From positions 72,481 through 136,480 of the forward strand of contig NZ_MJAJ01000023.1 of the NCBI RefSeq assembly GCF_001746365.1: a DNA stretch of 64,000 nt, written 5' to 3'. The translations under genes were made by a program, and so were the position numbers. Source of the DNA: Streptomyces sp. LUP30 (lineage in GTDB: Bacteria; Actinomycetota; Actinomycetes; Streptomycetales; Streptomycetaceae). The notes beneath the pieces are model-generated. The model was not told the DNA's origin. It did no database searches and worked only from the letters and a program-made list of their open reading frames with translations. Positions 31,313 to 40,181 of this stretch are shown here, piece after piece (positions within the stretch are counted from its first letter, which is position 1; every line of letters starts with the position of its first letter).

Positions 31313-32047
31313 CTATTCCCAGCGGAACCAGCGCGAGGCGGCGCCCGTCAGCAGCAGGATCCACATCGCGAGGACGCCGAGGTGGCTCCAGCCGGGCCAG
31401 TGACCGGCCGCCGCCTGGTTCAGGGCCTGCGCGGCCGCCCCGAAGGGGGTGCAGCCCACGATGCGGGCGAGGGTGTGGGGCATGGTCTGCACCGGCGCCC
31501 ACACGCCGGCGCAGAACATCGAGGGGAAGAACACCGCGGAGCCGATCGCCCCCGCGATCTTCGTCGTACGGGACAGCGCCGACACCACCGACCCGAGCGC
31601 GAGTGCGACCAGGACGGCCCCCAGCAGGGCGAGGGCGTATCCGACGGGCCGGCCGGGCAGGCGCACGTCGAAGCCGAGCCGCCCGATCGCGAGGACCAGC
31701 AGCGCCGACGCCAGGGACGCCCCGCCGTACACCAGCATCTGCGCGGACAGCAGGGCGGACGGCCGGACCGGCGTGACGGCCATCCGGCGCAGGATGCCGC
31801 GCTCGCGATATCCGGTCAGGGTCTGCGGCATCGACTGCAGGCCGCCGACGATCAGCCCGAGCAGCACGGCCACCGGCACGTAGACGTCGACGGTGCGCAG
31901 ACCGCCGAGGTCGTCGCTCGGCTGTCTGAAGGACGGGATGGAGCCGAGGATCACCAGCAGCAGGCTCGGGAACAGCAGGATCCAGAAGAGGGTGCCGGGC
32001 TCGCGCCGGAACAGGCGGACCTCGGTCCTCAGGACGGCGGTGCTCAT
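31313..32047 (-). CDS. ABC-2 type exporter permease
   Basis: A 244-residue permease with six hydrophobic segments and the ABC-2 pattern: an N-terminal LRTEVRLFRREPGTLFWI amphipathic region, LLFPSLLLVILG, RERGILRRMAVTPV, and a final helix near the C-terminus. It pairs with the ATPase whose stop overlaps its ATG (ATGA). Likely a drug or lipid exporter of the DrrAB type. Confidence 0.9.
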   Translation of the reverse strand: MSTAVLRTEVRLFRREPGTLFWILLFPSLLLVILGSIPSFRQPSDDLGGLRTVDVYVPVAVLLGLIVGGLQSMPQTLTGYRERGILRRMAVTPVRPSALLSAQMLVYGGASLASALLVLAIGRLGFDVRLPGRPVGYALALLGAVLVALALGSVVSALSRTTKIAGAIGSAVFFPSMFCAGVWAPVQTMPHTLARIVGCTPFGAAAQALNQAAAGHWPGWSHLGVLAMWILLLTGAASRWFRWE

Positions 32048-32949
32048 GACACGGTCTCCTTCGTCAGGTCGAGGAACGCGTCGTCGAGCGTGGCGTCCAC
32101 GACGCGCAACTGGTGGGCGGTGACGCGGTGGCGGGCGAGGAGGGTGATGACGGCGTTGACGGTGGCGTCGGTGCCCGCCAGGGTGACGCGGCCCTCCCTG
32201 TGCTCGACCGAGGCCAGTTCGGGCAGCGCGCCCAGTTCGCGGTCGTCCAGCGGGGCGGAGGGGGTGAAGCTGATGACCGTGGCTCCCGCCGAGCGCCGGA
32301 TCAGGCCCGCGGGGGTGTCCAGGGCGGCCACCCGGCCCTTGTCGATCACCGCGATCCGGTCGCAGAGCCGCTGGGCCTCCTCCATGAAGTGGGTGACGAG
32401 CAGGACGCTCACCCCGCCGGCCCGCACGTCCTCGATGAGCTCCCAGGTGTCCCGGCGGGCCCGCGGGTCGAGGCCGGTGGTCAGCTCGTCCAGGACGACG
32501 ATCCGCGGGTCCCCGATCAGCGCGAGCGCGATGAACAGGCGCTGCTTCTGGCCGCCGGACAGCCGGGCGAACCGCGTGGTCAGCTTCGTGGTCAGGCCGA
32601 GGCGTTCGGCGAGCGGGGCCCAGTCGAGCGGCCGGGGGTGGAAGGAGGCGTACAGCTCCAGCGCCTCGCGGACGGTGAGCTTCGGCTGCAGTTCGCTCTG
32701 CTGGAGCTGGGCGCCGAGCACCCGGGCGACCTTCTCGTGGTCGGCGACCGGGTCCAGCCCGGCGACCCGCACCCGGCCCGCGTCGGGCGCGCGCAGGCCC
32801 TCGACGCACTCGACGGTGGTGGTCTTGCCGGCGCCGTTCGGGCCGAGGATGCCGAAGATCTCGCCTTCCTCCACGGTGAAGGAGACGCCGTCGACGACCG
32901 CTCGGCCGTCGTACGTCTTGCGCAGGTCGGTGACTTCGATGACGGACAT
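32044..32949 (-). CDS. ABC-2 type exporter ATPase
   Basis: A 301-residue ATPase with Walker A GPNGAGKTT, signature LSGGQKQRLFIALAL, Walker B IVVLDELTTGLD and a DrrA-like C-terminal regulatory region. The ATG at 32949 was chosen because the residues upstream look non-coding. First gene of a four-gene operon with the permease, kinase and regulator. Divergent from the heterodimeric exporter at 33132. Confidence 0.92.
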   Translation of the reverse strand: MSVIEVTDLRKTYDGRAVVDGVSFTVEEGEIFGILGPNGAGKTTTVECVEGLRAPDAGRVRVAGLDPVADHEKVARVLGAQLQQSELQPKLTVREALELYASFHPRPLDWAPLAERLGLTTKLTTRFARLSGGQKQRLFIALALIGDPRIVVLDELTTGLDPRARRDTWELIEDVRAGGVSVLLVTHFMEEAQRLCDRIAVIDKGRVAALDTPAGLIRRSAGATVISFTPSAPLDDRELGALPELASVEHREGRVTLAGTDATVNAVITLLARHRVTAHQLRVVDATLDDAFLDLTKETVS

Positions 32950-33131
32950 GGCATCAGCGTCGCGGCCGGGGCGGCGTCCGCACATCGGCCGGCTCGCTCG
33001 AACGGGCATCAGCCGATCGGTGGATGCCCGGGTACGACCCGTCGAACACGCAGGTCGTAGGACCTGCGACCGAGCCCGGTCGGGCCGAAACTCGGTGGGC
33101 GATGTCGGTGCCGGTCCGTAGGCTCGCGGTG

Positions 33132-34913
33132 ATGGCCGAGACACGTGCAACCACCGTCCCCGACCGCTCCGCCGTACGGTCGCTGCTGCGGCTGTGGCCG
33201 TACGTCCGCTCCGTACGGCTGCGGCTGTTCACGGCCGCCTTCGTCGCCGTGCTGGCCTCCTGTACGGGGCTGGTGATCCCGCTGGTCCTGAAGTGGATGG
33301 TGGACGGCCCGGTGGCGGACCGGGACACGGCCGGGGTCTGGCTCGGCGCGCTCTTCCTGCTGCTGCTCGGCTTCGCCGAGGCGCTGCTGTTCGGATTGCG
33401 GCGCCGGCTGGTGGCGCGTCCGCTGGCGCACGTCGAGGCGGAGATGCGGGCCGAGCTGTACGGGCGGCTGCAGCGGCTGCCGGTGGCGTTCCACGACCGG
33501 TGGGCGTCGGGCCAGCTGCTCTCGCGGGCGACGGCCGACCTCGGGCTGGTCCGGATGTTCCTCGCCTTCCCGCTGACGTTTCTGCTGGTCAACTCGGTGA
33601 CGATCGTCGTCGGCGTCGTCATCATGCTGCTGCAGGACTGGCGGCTCGGGCTGGTCATCCTCGGGCCGGCCATCCCCGTCGTCGTGATGTGCGTGTACTT
33701 CGAGCGCCGGTACGCGGTCGAGGCGCGCCGCGCGCAGGACCAGGTCGGGGATCTGACGACGGTGGTCGAGGAGAGCGTCCTCGGTATCCGGATCATCAAG
33801 GGGTTCGGCCGGCACCGCACGCAGGCGCGGGCGTTCAGGGAGCTGACGTCGACGCTGCGCGGCACGGAGCTGCGCAAGGCCCGGCTGCTGGCCACGATCT
33901 GGGCGGTCATCGTGACGCTGCCCGAACTGGCCATCGGCGCCGCGCTGGTGCTGGGGGCCGTGCAGGTCGCGGACGGGGAGCTGTCCGCCGGCACCCTGGT
34001 CGCCTTCCTGTCCACCGCGCTCGCGCTGCGCTGGCCCGTCGACTCGATCGGCTTCCTGCTCGCGATGAGCCAGGAGGCGGCGACGGCGACCGAGCGGTAC
34101 TTCGAGGTGATGGACGAGGAGCCGGAACGGGACTGCGTGGTGCGGTCGGAGCCGTCGCCCGACGCCGGACTGCGCTTCGACGGCGTCGTCTTCCGCTACC
34201 CGGACGCCGACCCCGGCTCCCGGCCCACCCTCGACGGCGTCGACCTGCACGTCCGCCCCGGGGAGTCGATGGCCCTGGTCGGGGCGACCGGCAGCGGCAA
34301 GACCACCCTCACGGCCCTCGTCCCCCGACTGCACGAGGTGACGGCCGGGCGTATCACCCTCGACGGCGAGGACGTCGCCACGCTGCCCCGCGAGGAACTC
34401 CGCGCGCGGGTCGCCGTCGCGTTCGAGGAGCCCACCCTGTTCTCCGCGAGCGTCGGGGAGAACGTCCTGATGGGCGCCGACGACCGGGCGGGCGCCGTCG
34501 AGCTGGAGCGGGCGCTGGCCGTGGCGCAGGCGGAGTTCGTGCACGCGCTTCCGCAGGGCGCCGACACCCAGGTCGGCGAACAGGGGCTCAGTCTCTCCGG
34601 CGGGCAGCGGCAACGGCTCGCGCTGGCCAGAGCCGTGGTCGGCCGGCCGCGGTTCCTCGTCCTCGACGACCCGCTCTCCGCGCTGGACGTGCACACCGAG
34701 GCCGCCGTGGAGGCCGCGCTGCGGCAGGTCCTCGCCGACACCACCGCGCTGATCGTCGCCCACCGCCCGTCCACCGTGCTCCTCGCCGACCGGGTGGCCC
34801 TGCTGTCCGGCGGCCGTGTCGCCGCCGTGGGCACCCACCACGAACTGCTGCGCGACAACGCCGAGTACGCCCACCTCATGTCAGGAACCGGCCGCCAGGA
34901 GGACGACCGATGA
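33132..34913 (+). CDS. ABC exporter half-transporter, subunit 1 (degenerate site)
   Basis: A 593-residue type IV exporter subunit with six membrane helices fused to an ATPase. Walker A is GATGSGKTT, the signature is canonical LSGGQRQRLALARAV, but Walker B ends FLVLDDPLSALD: the catalytic Glu is Asp. The partner gene starts inside its stop codon (ATGA), giving an asymmetric heterodimer. The frame is open upstream of the ATG at 33132, but that start gives the normal N-terminus. Substrate unknown (drug, lipid or peptide). Confidence 0.93.
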   Translation: MAETRATTVPDRSAVRSLLRLWPYVRSVRLRLFTAAFVAVLASCTGLVIPLVLKWMVDGPVADRDTAGVWLGALFLLLLGFAEALLFGLRRRLVARPLAHVEAEMRAELYGRLQRLPVAFHDRWASGQLLSRATADLGLVRMFLAFPLTFLLVNSVTIVVGVVIMLLQDWRLGLVILGPAIPVVVMCVYFERRYAVEARRAQDQVGDLTTVVEESVLGIRIIKGFGRHRTQARAFRELTSTLRGTELRKARLLATIWAVIVTLPELAIGAALVLGAVQVADGELSAGTLVAFLSTALALRWPVDSIGFLLAMSQEAATATERYFEVMDEEPERDCVVRSEPSPDAGLRFDGVVFRYPDADPGSRPTLDGVDLHVRPGESMALVGATGSGKTTLTALVPRLHEVTAGRITLDGEDVATLPREELRARVAVAFEEPTLFSASVGENVLMGADDRAGAVELERALAVAQAEFVHALPQGADTQVGEQGLSLSGGQRQRLALARAVVGRPRFLVLDDPLSALDVHTEAAVEAALRQVLADTTALIVAHRPSTVLLADRVALLSGGRVAAVGTHHELLRDNAEYAHLMSGTGRQEDDR

Positions 34914-36769
34914 CCGCCCCCGCCACCTCCTCCCCCACGACCGACGGCGCGCCGGGACAAGCGCGCCCGAAGGCCGTGGAGGACCCCTTCGACAAGGACG
35001 TCCTGCCCACCCCGCCCGGCGCCACCGGCCTGCTGCTGCGCTCCCTGCTGGCCCCGCTGCGGGGACGCGTCGCCCTCACCACGCTCCTGCTGCTGCTCCA
35101 GCAGGCCGCCGTGCAGGCGGGTCCGCTCCTGGTGGCGTACGCCATCGACCGGGCCGTGCCCGCGTGGCGGTCGGACGACCACGGGCCGCTGGTCGCGGTG
35201 GGCGTCGGCTACCTGCTGTGCGCCCTGGCCTCCGGCGCGCTGCAGTACGCCTTCCTGATCGCCTCCGCCCGCGTCAGCCAGGACGTGCTGCTCGACCTGC
35301 GCGGCCGGATCTTCCGGCACGCACAGGCGCTGAGCCTGGACTTCCACGAGCGCTACACCTCGGGCCGGCTCATCTCCCGCTCCACCAGCGACGTGGAGGC
35401 CCTGCGCGAGCTCCTCGAGGAGGGTCTGCAGGAGCTCGTCTCGGTGGTGCTGTCCTTCCTGTTCATCTCCGCGATGCTGCTCTGGCTGGACCTGGGCCTG
35501 GGCGCCGTCGCGGTCGCGTCGTTCGTGCCGCTGTACCTTCTGGTCCGGATCTACCAGCGGCGCGCGGGCCGGGTGTTCACGGCCCGGTCCACCGCGATCG
35601 CGGCCGTGATCGTGAAGTTCGTGGAGACGATGAACGGGATCCGGCCGGTGCGCGCCTTCCGCCGCGAGGCGGTCAACGAGGCCGGTTTCCGGGTCCTGAA
35701 CCACCGGCACGAGCGCAGCAACGGCGATGCGCTGCTGGAGATGGCCCGGTACGTCGTCGGGTCGCGGCTGGTCGCCAACGCCGCGGTCGCGCTGATCGTG
35801 CTGTGGGGCGCCACCCGGGTCGCGGACGGCTCACTGGAACTGGGCGTGCTGGCGGCGGCGGTGCTGTACCTGCGGCGGCTGTACGACCCGATCGACCGGC
35901 TCGGCATGTTCCTCAACTCCTACCAGTCGGCCGCCGCCTCGCTGGAGAAGATCGCGGGCCTGCTCGCGCAGACGCCGACCGTGCCGGAGCCGTCGGCGCC
36001 GAAGGAACTGCCCGCGCCGGAAGGCGGCCTGCCCGGCCGCGAGGTCGTCTTCGACGGGGTCTCCTTCGGCTACCGCACGGGCGGCGAGGTCCTTCCCCGC
36101 TTCGACCTGGTCCTCCCCGCCGGGCAGACGGTCGCCGTGGTGGGCTCCACCGGCGCCGGAAAGTCCACGCTGGCCAAGCTGCTCGCCCGTTTCTACGACC
36201 CCTCCCGGGGACGGGTGCTGCTGGACGGGGTCGACCTGCGCGAGCTGTCCGTGCCCGAACTGCGGCGCGGGGTGGTGATGGTGACGCAGGAGGCGTTCCT
36301 GTTCTCCGGGACGGTCGCCGAGAACATCGCCATCGGCCGGCCGGACGCGTCCCGTGAGGACGTCGAGCGGGCGGCGAAGGCGATCGGCGCGCACGAGTTC
36401 GTCAGCGCCCTGCCGGACGGCTACGACACGGACGTCCGCAAACGCGGCGGGCGCATCTCCGCCGGGCAGCGCCAACTCGTGGCATTCGCAAGGGCGTTGC
36501 TCGCGGATCCGGCGGTGCTGATCCTCGACGAGGCGACCAGCTCGCTCGACGTGCCGGGCGAGCGGGCCGTGCAGGCGGCGATGGCGACGGTGCTGAGGGG
36601 CCGCACGGCGGTGGTGATCGCGCACCGGCTGTCCACGGTGGAGATCGCCGACCGGGTACTCGTCATGGAGCGGGGCCGGATCGTCGAGGACGGGGCTCCG
36701 GCCGAACTCGTCGCCGGCGCGGGCCGCTTCGCGGACCTGCACCGCGCCTGGCGCGACAGCCTGGCCTGA
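34910..36769 (+). CDS. ABC exporter half-transporter, subunit 2
   Basis: A 619-residue partner of the preceding subunit, with a ~45-residue cytoplasmic N-terminal arm, six helices and an ATPase with Walker A GSTGAGKST and a full Walker B LILDEATSSLD. Its signature is ISAGQRQLVAFARAL rather than SGGQ. So one composite ATP site (Glu here with SGGQ of subunit 1) is active and the other (Asp with SAGQ) is degenerate, as in TM287/288-type exporters. Confidence 0.93.
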   Translation: MTAPATSSPTTDGAPGQARPKAVEDPFDKDVLPTPPGATGLLLRSLLAPLRGRVALTTLLLLLQQAAVQAGPLLVAYAIDRAVPAWRSDDHGPLVAVGVGYLLCALASGALQYAFLIASARVSQDVLLDLRGRIFRHAQALSLDFHERYTSGRLISRSTSDVEALRELLEEGLQELVSVVLSFLFISAMLLWLDLGLGAVAVASFVPLYLLVRIYQRRAGRVFTARSTAIAAVIVKFVETMNGIRPVRAFRREAVNEAGFRVLNHRHERSNGDALLEMARYVVGSRLVANAAVALIVLWGATRVADGSLELGVLAAAVLYLRRLYDPIDRLGMFLNSYQSAAASLEKIAGLLAQTPTVPEPSAPKELPAPEGGLPGREVVFDGVSFGYRTGGEVLPRFDLVLPAGQTVAVVGSTGAGKSTLAKLLARFYDPSRGRVLLDGVDLRELSVPELRRGVVMVTQEAFLFSGTVAENIAIGRPDASREDVERAAKAIGAHEFVSALPDGYDTDVRKRGGRISAGQRQLVAFARALLADPAVLILDEATSSLDVPGERAVQAAMATVLRGRTAVVIAHRLSTVEIADRVLVMERGRIVEDGAPAELVAGAGRFADLHRAWRDSLA

Positions 36770-36865
36770 CCCGACCGGCTGCAGGATCCGCGACCCGCGA
36801 ACTGGGCGTTCGCGAAGACGACGCCGTACGGAGAACTCCCTCCAGCGCCCACAGCACCTCACCGA

Positions 36866-37153
36866 TCACGATCGTGGAGGAGGCTCTGTCTCTGCGTCGG
36901 GGCGTCGCGACGAGTCGCGTCGGCGTGCCACCAGAGTGGTACCGGTGATCACCAGGCCGATCGCCACGACCTTCGCAGCCTGGTAGATCAGTGAAGGGCT
37001 GGAACTCGTCCGGCCCAGGAACGCCCACAGGAGCAGACCGAGTCCGGAGAGCATCAAGAGGACGCCGCCGATGGGGCCCAGGCCCCCCCAGCTCCAGGGA
37101 GACGCCGCTAACTCGTGCTCCGTGCGTGGTTTTTCACGTTCATCAGCTGTCAT
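36866..37153 (-). CDS. Small two-helix membrane protein
   Basis: A 95-residue protein of unknown function. After a charged N-terminus (DEREKPRTEHE) come two hydrophobic segments (GGVLLMLSGLGLLLWAFLG and AAKVVAIGLVITGTTLVA), then a basic RRRDSSRR tail. The ATG at 37153 was chosen over the longer open frame, whose extra residues are not protein-like. No family recognised; convergent with the ABC exporter genes. Confidence 0.6.
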   Translation of the reverse strand: MTADEREKPRTEHELAASPWSWGGLGPIGGVLLMLSGLGLLLWAFLGRTSSSPSLIYQAAKVVAIGLVITGTTLVARRRDSSRRPDAETEPPPRS

Positions 37154-37296
37154 GGCTCGCACATTAACGTAAGTCCGGTCCACGGTCGTGTGGCTCCGGA
37201 CCTGGCCAAGCGAGCGACGCGCCCAGGCCGCGCAGCCTGTGCACGAGGGACCTCGGCGGCCCGTCGCGCCCGCCACCTCATGGACGGACGATCTGG

Positions 37297-38745
37297 TCAG
37301 GGGGCAAGGATTGGTGTGGTGTGAATGCCGAATTCGTACTTCAGTGCGGAACGGGCGGCCAGGTAACCGGACATCCCGTGTACGCCAGGTCCCGGCGGTG
37401 TGGATGCGGAGCACAGGTACACGCCGCGGAGCGGCGTGCGGTAGGGGTTCACCCGGGGGGCCGGGCGGAGAACGCTCTGCTTCAGGGTCACAGCACCGCC
37501 GTTGATGTCACCGCCGACGTAGTTGGGGTTGTAGGCCTCGTAGTCGCGGGCGCTGATCCCGCGGCTGGCGACGACGGTTTCCGTGAAGCCGGGCGCGTAC
37601 TGTTCGATACGCGCCTGCACCATGGGCACGGGGTCCTGGGAGCTCCCGTTCGGCACGTGGGCGTAGGCCCACACCGGCCGCTTTCCGTCCCGGGCCCGAG
37701 TGGGGTCCGTCACGGCAGGGTCGACGACCAGGACGAACGGCTCCGGTGCGGCCGCACCCGCGGCGGTGAGGCCTTCTTGGTGACGTATCTGCGCCTGCGT
37801 CCCACCGAGGTGCACGGTGCCCGCCAGGCCTACGTCAGGATCCTTCCAGGGGATGGGAGCGTTGACGAGGAAGTCCACCTTGGCGGCCCCGGGGCCGTGG
37901 CGAAAGCGGGAGAGGTGGCGGGCGTAACGGGCGGGGAGCAAGTCGCCGGCGGCCCGGAGAAGACCTTTCGGGGAGGTGTCGAACAACACCACCTTCGATC
38001 CCTGTAGTTGCCTCAGATCATCGATCTTGCATCCGGTGTGGAATGTGCCACCGTGCGCGGCGATGTCCGCGGCCAGGGCTTCGGCGATGCGGCTGCTGCC
38101 GCCTTCTGGAAGGGGCCAGCCGCTGCCGTGGGCAAGGTGCCCCAGCAGCAGTGCGATCGCGCCGGACGCAAGACTTGGAAGTCGTCCCACAGCGTGTGCC
38201 GCGACACCGGTCAGCAGGGCCTTGCCGGCTTCGGTTGTCAGAGTGCGACTTCCCAGCCGGGTGCCGAGCGTGAGAGTCCGCGCGGCGAACCTGGCTGCGA
38301 CGAGCAGGTCCTGCGGAATGGCGCGCTGGTGGGAAAGGGCGAGGTCGACCACGTCGGAGCTGCGCCCCAGCAGGGGAGTCATCATGCGCCGCCAGGAGTC
38401 GCCGTCCGCCCCCAGCCGAGCACAGGTCGCCTCCAGGTCATGGTGAGCCAGGGCGGCTGTGCCGTCGGGCAGCGGGTGGGCGTAACTGATCTCAGGGAGA
38501 CGTAGTCGCACCCCACGCGAGGCCAGATCGAACTCTCGGAAGAACCGCGACGCGGCTGCCATGGGGTGAACGGCCGCGCATACGTCGTGCGTGATGTCAG
38601 CGTCGAACAGTGACGTGGTCCGCAGGCCGCCACCGATCTCGCGGTGACCTTCGAAAAGTTGCACATGCAATCCAGCGCGAGCCATGACGACTGCGGCCGC
38701 CAGCCCGTTCGGACCCGTCCCCACGATCGCGACGTCCGCCTTCAT
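37297..38745 (-). CDS. FAD-dependent oxidoreductase (phytoene desaturase-like)
   Basis: A 482-residue flavoprotein of the phytoene dehydrogenase-like group (COG1233 type). The FAD-binding motif is IVGTGPNGLAAAVVMARAG (residues 7-25), followed by GGGLRT. The C-terminal cofactor motif is GVYLCSASTPPGPGVHGMSG. No carotenoid genes are near, so carotenoid synthesis is not implied; many members of this group oxidise unknown lipids or natural products. It is divergent from the Sdp-like operon and shares its A/T-richer control region. Confidence 0.85.
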   Translation of the reverse strand: MKADVAIVGTGPNGLAAAVVMARAGLHVQLFEGHREIGGGLRTTSLFDADITHDVCAAVHPMAAASRFFREFDLASRGVRLRLPEISYAHPLPDGTAALAHHDLEATCARLGADGDSWRRMMTPLLGRSSDVVDLALSHQRAIPQDLLVAARFAARTLTLGTRLGSRTLTTEAGKALLTGVAAHAVGRLPSLASGAIALLLGHLAHGSGWPLPEGGSSRIAEALAADIAAHGGTFHTGCKIDDLRQLQGSKVVLFDTSPKGLLRAAGDLLPARYARHLSRFRHGPGAAKVDFLVNAPIPWKDPDVGLAGTVHLGGTQAQIRHQEGLTAAGAAAPEPFVLVVDPAVTDPTRARDGKRPVWAYAHVPNGSSQDPVPMVQARIEQYAPGFTETVVASRGISARDYEAYNPNYVGGDINGGAVTLKQSVLRPAPRVNPYRTPLRGVYLCSASTPPGPGVHGMSGYLAARSALKYEFGIHTTPILAP

Positions 38746-39168
38746 CACCGACTGTTTCCCTTCCGTTGGCAAGCGCCGCCCCCAGGGTCGACCGACGCAG
38801 ACCTACCAGACGGCTCACTCAATACGCAACAAAGCAAACACGAAACGCCATCGTGTCCGGCAAGGTGCGATGTCGGACGTGTTTGCTCCTTTCGCCCCGG
38901 ATATCCGGAAGCGGCCGATTCTTGCGTCACTTTTCAGTCACAGGGGTCTCATAAAAATCACTTGTCCCGTGATCATGGGCACGCTAAGTTAACCGTCAGG
39001 AGCGAACACGACCAAAGGTCCTGACTTTCTAGATGTTGGGATTTGTTTGCTCCGACCAGTTGCTGCGCAGCTGACTTCAGCCCTGTACGCGGGGGAAATC
39101 TCCGGTGATCAGTGGCGCTCTCATCCGGAGGCGCCGACGGGATCCGGGAACCGTGAGGGCTGTGGGCA
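38746..39168. promoter_or_regulatory. Divergent control region with paired inverted repeats
   Basis: This 423-bp gap is clearly richer in A/T than the surroundings. It contains AGCAAACACG (38833-38842) opposed by CGTGTTTGCT (38878-38887), then GGAGCGAACAC (38999-39009) opposed by TTGTTTGCTCC (39043-39053). The two convergent pairs have ~34-36 bp between arms. A further GTCAGGA / TCCTGAC pair (38995-39001, 39019-39025) overlaps the second. It separates the FAD oxidoreductase from the Sdp-like operon. Confidence 0.6.
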
Positions 39169-39525
39169 ATGACCGACAAAACGAAATGGGGAACGATGCA
39201 GAAGCGAACTGTCGGTGCCGTCATCGGTGCCGCTGTCGCGGGTACGTGCCTTGCACTGACCATGCAGGGCTCGGCCCAGGCCACGCCTGTGGCGCCGGTG
39301 ACCGAGAAGGCGACCGTCAGCAAGGGTGAGGCCGCTGCGCCCAAGGCTGTCGCAAGCGCGGTCGGCCGGGCGGCCGCCCGGGCGGCCGTGCACGCCAGGG
39401 CCGCCTGCCCTTCCGTGGGCCACGCCGTGGGAGCGCTGACGGACAACCTGAGTCTCGGCGGGGTGTTCGCCGCGCCGGCCAAGATCTCCGGCAGTGTCAG
39501 CACCGCGACCGCGTTCGATAGGTGA
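39169..39525 (+). CDS. Small secreted Ala-rich protein, candidate toxin precursor
   Basis: A 118-residue protein with a Sec signal peptide (RTVGAVIGAAVAGTCLALTM, cleavage probably after AQA) and an Ala-rich mature part holding a likely amphipathic helix (AVASAVGRAAARAAVHARAA), one Cys and a Gly/Ser-rich end. No family recognised. The start is 39169 or the internal ATG at 39196. Its stop overlaps the start of the DUF5819 gene (GTGA), so it is translationally coupled to two genes resembling SdpA and SdpB. By position it would correspond to SdpC, the exported precursor, but no sequence similarity is claimed. Confidence 0.7.
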   Translation: MTDKTKWGTMQKRTVGAVIGAAVAGTCLALTMQGSAQATPVAPVTEKATVSKGEAAAPKAVASAVGRAAARAAVHARAACPSVGHAVGALTDNLSLGGVFAAPAKISGSVSTATAFDR

Positions 39526-40181
39526 CGGCGACTCGTCGCGTCCAGAGGGCGGTACTGCTTGCCGGTGCCGCCCTCCTGGGTGCCCACTTCTCCATTGCGG
39601 CCTTCTCTCAGACGCCGCTGAGTCCTGCCAAGGTGCAATTGGCGCCACTCCTGAACGCCTATCTCCAGCCGTACTTCGCGCAGAACTGGATGCTTTTCGC
39701 CCCGGATCCGGTGATGGTCGACCAGGGGGTCATCGCGCGGGGCCGCTGCAGCGACGGTGAGGTCACGAAGTACTACGACGTGACAGGCCCGACCATCGAG
39801 AGGGTCCAGAACGACAGATTCTTTCCCTCGCGAATGTCCCGGGTGGTCAGCAACGGCATCCAGCAGTACAACTCGACCGACGACCTCCTGAGGCGCCTCC
39901 GCGAGCAGAAAGAAAAGACGAAGGCGAAGAAGCCGGAAAAGAACCCCATTCCGCTGCTGCCCTACGAGAAGCGTACGCGCGATCAAGCGGTGAACTACCT
40001 CTCCAGGTATGCCCTGACCCAGATGACTCAGGCGTGCACGGACGGTCGCAGCCTCCAAGCGGTGCAGGTCCGGATGTACGTCCGGTCTCTCCCGCCTTGG
40101 TCACAGAGGGACAACCCCCGCGCACACGACAAGGTCGACGCCTACGACTTTCCATGGAAGAAAGCTGCTGATCTGCAGTGA
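39522..40181 (+). CDS. DUF5819-family protein (SdpA-like position)
   Basis: A 219-residue protein with one N-terminal hydrophobic segment (AVLLAGAALLGAHFSIAAF) and an extracytoplasmic or membrane-attached domain. The segment FAQNWMLFAPDPV is the hallmark of DUF5819 proteins and, from memory, resembles a Trp/Phe-Phe-Thr motif of SdpA proteins. A charged Lys-rich stretch lies near residue 130. It overlaps both neighbours by four bases. SdpA and SdpB of Bacillus subtilis are both needed to mature the SDP toxin; the analogy here is inference. Confidence 0.75.
   Translation: MTATRRVQRAVLLAGAALLGAHFSIAAFSQTPLSPAKVQLAPLLNAYLQPYFAQNWMLFAPDPVMVDQGVIARGRCSDGEVTKYYDVTGPTIERVQNDRFFPSRMSRVVSNGIQQYNSTDDLLRRLREQKEKTKAKKPEKNPIPLLPYEKRTRDQAVNYLSRYALTQMTQACTDGRSLQAVQVRMYVRSLPPWSQRDNPRAHDKVDAYDFPWKKAADLQ

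Noticed and set aside
36663..37028. A minus-strand frame containing a helix-like segment (TIVIGEVLWALEGVLRTASS).
   Set aside because: It overlaps both the ABC exporter end and the small membrane protein in other frames, and lacks a supported start.
37297..38745. A carotenoid biosynthesis cluster, from the phytoene-desaturase-like protein.
   Set aside because: No phytoene synthase, prenyl transferase or cyclase is nearby, and the fold is shared by many unrelated oxidases.
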